From: an uncultured Christensenellaceae bacterium
GTDB lineage: Bacteria > Bacillota > Clostridia > Christensenellales > Pumilibacteraceae
Direction: 5' to 3'
Assembly: GCA_910587025.1 (NCBI GenBank)
Contig: CAJUKR010000044.1
Location: forward strand, 1 to 14,097
DNA: 14,097 nucleotides
Under the pieces are notes generated by a model. The model did not search any database, was not told the DNA's origin, and was given only the letters and a program-made list of their open reading frames with translations. This document shows, one piece after another, positions 12,671 to 14,097 of the stretch. How positions within the stretch are numbered: the stretch's first letter is position 1; each line of letters starts with the position of its first letter. A program made the position numbers and the translations under genes.

Positions 12671-13615
12671 ATGGCGCTTATAAATTGTCCCGAGTGCGGG
12701 AAGCAGATTTCTTCGAGTGCGAAACAATGCGTACATTGCGGTTGTGCATTCTCCGTTTGCCCCGAGTGCGGCAATGTGACGGTAGGTTCGTTCGAAGTCT
12801 GTCCGTCATGCGGTTATTCGTCTGCTAAGCCCGAGCGGCCGCAAAGATACGAGCAGACGCAAAAATCGGAAAGTTTTTTCGATGCCGAGCCGGCTCCGCG
12901 CGAAAGCGCCGCCGCGATCGTAGAAGACCCGCTTCGCGTATGGCAGAAATCGTCGCCGGTCGACAGGTACATGATGAAAAGTTTTAAGTGGCTTAAAATA
13001 TTGTTTCATGTTCTTGCTTTTTCTTGCATTGTGGTTTTCATGATATTTTACGCAATATGGCTTCAGAAATCTCCGTTAGAAAAATTTGCCGAGGCGGACG
13101 GACTTGTTGCGTGGGCAAGAGTCGTTATTGCGATTGACAGTATTTTCGAAATAATAGATGCTCTTTTCGATCCGCTCCGTGAGGGATTTGTAAAGCTCAG
13201 ATGCAGTAACTGGATAAATCGGAAAAAGCTCGATGCCGTTACATATCTCAAACAGCATTGCGGAGAAACGGGCTTCGGCGAGGCTATAGATAATTTCGAC
13301 TTATTTGCGGAAGCTGCGTTTCTTTCAAAGAACAGCGGAAGCAGGACGACGGTGATCGTCGGTATGGCTGTCAGATTTGTATGTGCAGTGGCATTTTTTA
13401 TCTTCATGGGCTATGCTTTGATACAAAATTTGATTGCGTTTATGGCTATGGATTTATTCGGAATAGATTTTCAGTTCCGGTTCATTATGCTTATCCCCGC
13501 GGGAATAGTCGGCTTGATCTGGTTTGTATCCACTGTCGTAATCGATTCTGTTTACGACAAAAAAAATAAAGCGTGGTTTAATAAGAACGTGACGAAAAGC
13601 AATGTGATTGCGTGA
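12671..13615 (+). CDS. Double zinc-ribbon membrane protein, second of the pair
   Basis: The function of this 314-residue protein is not recognised. Two zinc ribbons lie in series: C6, C9, C20, C23 (CPEC, CVHC) and C30, C33, C44, C47 (CPEC, CPSC). A low-complexity linker rich in Glu, Pro and Ala follows (about 51-85). Hydrophobic segments at about 108-131, 228-256 and 271-293 look like membrane spans, and a moderately hydrophobic stretch at 145-165 may be a fourth. Its ribosome binding site (GAGAGGTAGGA) overlaps the stop codon of the preceding gene, which suggests translational coupling. The shared N-terminal ribbon points to a paralogue that gained a second ribbon and a larger membrane part. 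A terminator follows within 15 bases. Confidence 0.87.
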   Translation: MALINCPECGKQISSSAKQCVHCGCAFSVCPECGNVTVGSFEVCPSCGYSSAKPERPQRYEQTQKSESFFDAEPAPRESAAAIVEDPLRVWQKSSPVDRYMMKSFKWLKILFHVLAFSCIVVFMIFYAIWLQKSPLEKFAEADGLVAWARVVIAIDSIFEIIDALFDPLREGFVKLRCSNWINRKKLDAVTYLKQHCGETGFGEAIDNFDLFAEAAFLSKNSGSRTTVIVGMAVRFVCAVAFFIFMGYALIQNLIAFMAMDLFGIDFQFRFIMLIPAGIVGLIWFVSTVVIDSVYDKKNKAWFNKNVTKSNVIA

Positions 13616-13629
13616 AAAAACAAAACTGC

Positions 13630-13668
13630 CGCGGCGTTTCCGTTTTGTGCGGAGCGCCGCGTTTTTTT
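13630..13668 (+). terminator. Terminator of the zinc-ribbon operon
   Basis: CGCGGCG (13630-13636) pairs perfectly with CGCCGCG (13655-13661), followed by seven T. The 18-base loop contains further complementarity. Confidence 0.9.
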
Positions 13669-13724
13669 ATGCCCGAATATCGACGCATGCAATTCGCACG
13701 CGATCATTACTTTTCTCAAAATCA

Positions 13725-13753
13725 TTGCTTTTTTGCGGGAAGTATTATATAAT
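13725..13753 (+). promoter_or_regulatory. Promoter of the ade gene
   Basis: TTGCTT (13725-13730) and a perfect TATAAT (13748-13753) are 17 bases apart. Transcription would start near 13760, leaving a leader of about 55 bases. Confidence 0.7.
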
Positions 13754-13774
13754 TGAAGCAAATATAATTCAGTG

Positions 13775-13800
13775 TCGGAAAGGCGATATAAAATTTCCGA
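13775..13800 (+). other. Leader hairpin of the ade gene
   Basis: TCGGAAA (13775-13781) pairs perfectly with TTTCCGA (13794-13800) across a 12-base loop, ending five bases before the GGAG site at 13806. It could modulate translation. It is too small to be a purine riboswitch. Confidence 0.5.
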
Positions 13801-13815
13801 AAGATGGAGAAACTT

Positions 13816-14055
13816 ATGGACAGAAAAACTCTTATATCCGCGGCGGCGGGAAGAACGGAAGCGGACGTCGTCATAAAAAACGCGACGGTAGTCGATGTTT
13901 TCAACGGGCGCACGGTCAAAGGCGACGTTGCGGTTATCGGCGATAAGTTCGCCGGAGTGGGCGAGTATTCGGGCAAGACCGAGATCGACGGAAGCGGAAA
14001 GTTCGTTATGCCGTCGTTCTACGACGCGCATCTGCATTTCGAGTCGGTCATGGTG
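13816..14055 (+). CDS. ade: Adenine deaminase, 5' fragment cut off by adapter
   Basis: The first 80 residues of a bacterial-type adenine deaminase are present; the family normally runs to nearly 600. The enzyme converts adenine to hypoxanthine and ammonia in purine salvage. The N-terminus shows the amidohydrolase small domain, ADVVIKNATVVDVFNG (16-31) and GDVAVIGDKFAGVGEY (36-51), then PSFYDAHLHFESVMV (66-80) with the first metal-binding His-x-His. Glu after HLHF matches the HxHxES pattern that separates adenine deaminases from other amidohydrolases. The start at 13816 has GGAG six bases upstream; an in-frame ATG at 13804 is less well placed because that GGAG would then lie inside the coding region. 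The true gene must continue past this contig, because genomic sequence ends at about 14055. Confidence 0.88.
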
Positions 14056-14097
14056 AGATCGGAAGAGCACACGTCTGAACTCCAGTCACCATACGGA
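14056..14097 (+). other. Illumina TruSeq adapter plus index (not genomic)
   Basis: The stretch begins AGATCGGAAGAGC and continues exactly as the standard TruSeq read-1 adapter through CCAGTCAC at 14089 (34 bases). The last eight bases, CATACGGA (14090-14097), sit where the i7 index lies. This is library read-through left in the assembly. Any translation across it is an artefact. Confidence 0.97.

Noticed and set aside
13754..13815. Purine riboswitch before ade
   Set aside because: The leader after the promoter is about 55 bases with one small hairpin. That is too short for the three-way junction of a purine aptamer, and no conserved core is visible.
13608..13946. Open frame of 112 codons overlapping the ade start
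   Set aside because: It overlaps the zinc-ribbon stop, the terminator and ade in another frame, and gives a low-complexity product. The ade frame matches a known family.

Overview
The window looks like one end of a metagenome-derived contig from a Gram-positive, Clostridia-like (Bacillota) bacterium. This is inferred from strong AAGGAG-type ribosome binding sites, near-consensus sigma-A promoters, hairpin/T-run terminators and the gene content. No rRNA, tRNA or marker gene is present, so the taxon is not fixed. The right end is not genomic: the last 42 bases are an Illumina TruSeq adapter plus an 8-base index, which cuts off the final gene.

Layout. (1) 125-2585: a RhuM-family gene and a Fic-family gene, each with its own promoter. 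The 475-bp gap between them is packed with inverted and tandem repeats. (2) 2644-10246: a xylose/xylan unit in which a minus-strand PocR-sensor/AraC-type regulator diverges from an operon of transketolase (tkt), xylose isomerase (xylA), xylulokinase (xylB) and an intracellular GH43 glycosidase, ending in a 17-bp terminator hairpin. (3) 10394-11593: a single AAA+ ATPase of the AAA_14/DUF4143 type with a consensus promoter set inside a palindrome. (4) 11680-13615: a small XRE repressor divergent from two paralogous zinc-ribbon membrane proteins, with paired palindromic operators between them. (5) 13816-14055: the first 80 codons of an adenine deaminase gene (ade), then adapter.

The xylose unit is coherent. 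GH43 would release pentoses from imported oligosaccharides, XylA and XylB convert D-xylose to D-xylulose 5-phosphate, and transketolase feeds it into the pentose phosphate pathway. The PocR/AraC protein is the obvious candidate regulator because the two divergent promoters overlap at their -35 boxes. No transporter is encoded here.

The xylose operon is visibly richer in G+C than the RhuM, Fic, ATPase and zinc-ribbon genes. That suggests the flanks are accessory DNA. The best candidates for something undescribed are the RhuM/Fic pair, where the Fic protein has Gln in place of the catalytic His and an apparently leaderless start under a palindromic operator, and the XRE/zinc-ribbon membrane cassette. 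Both are inferences from sequence layout.
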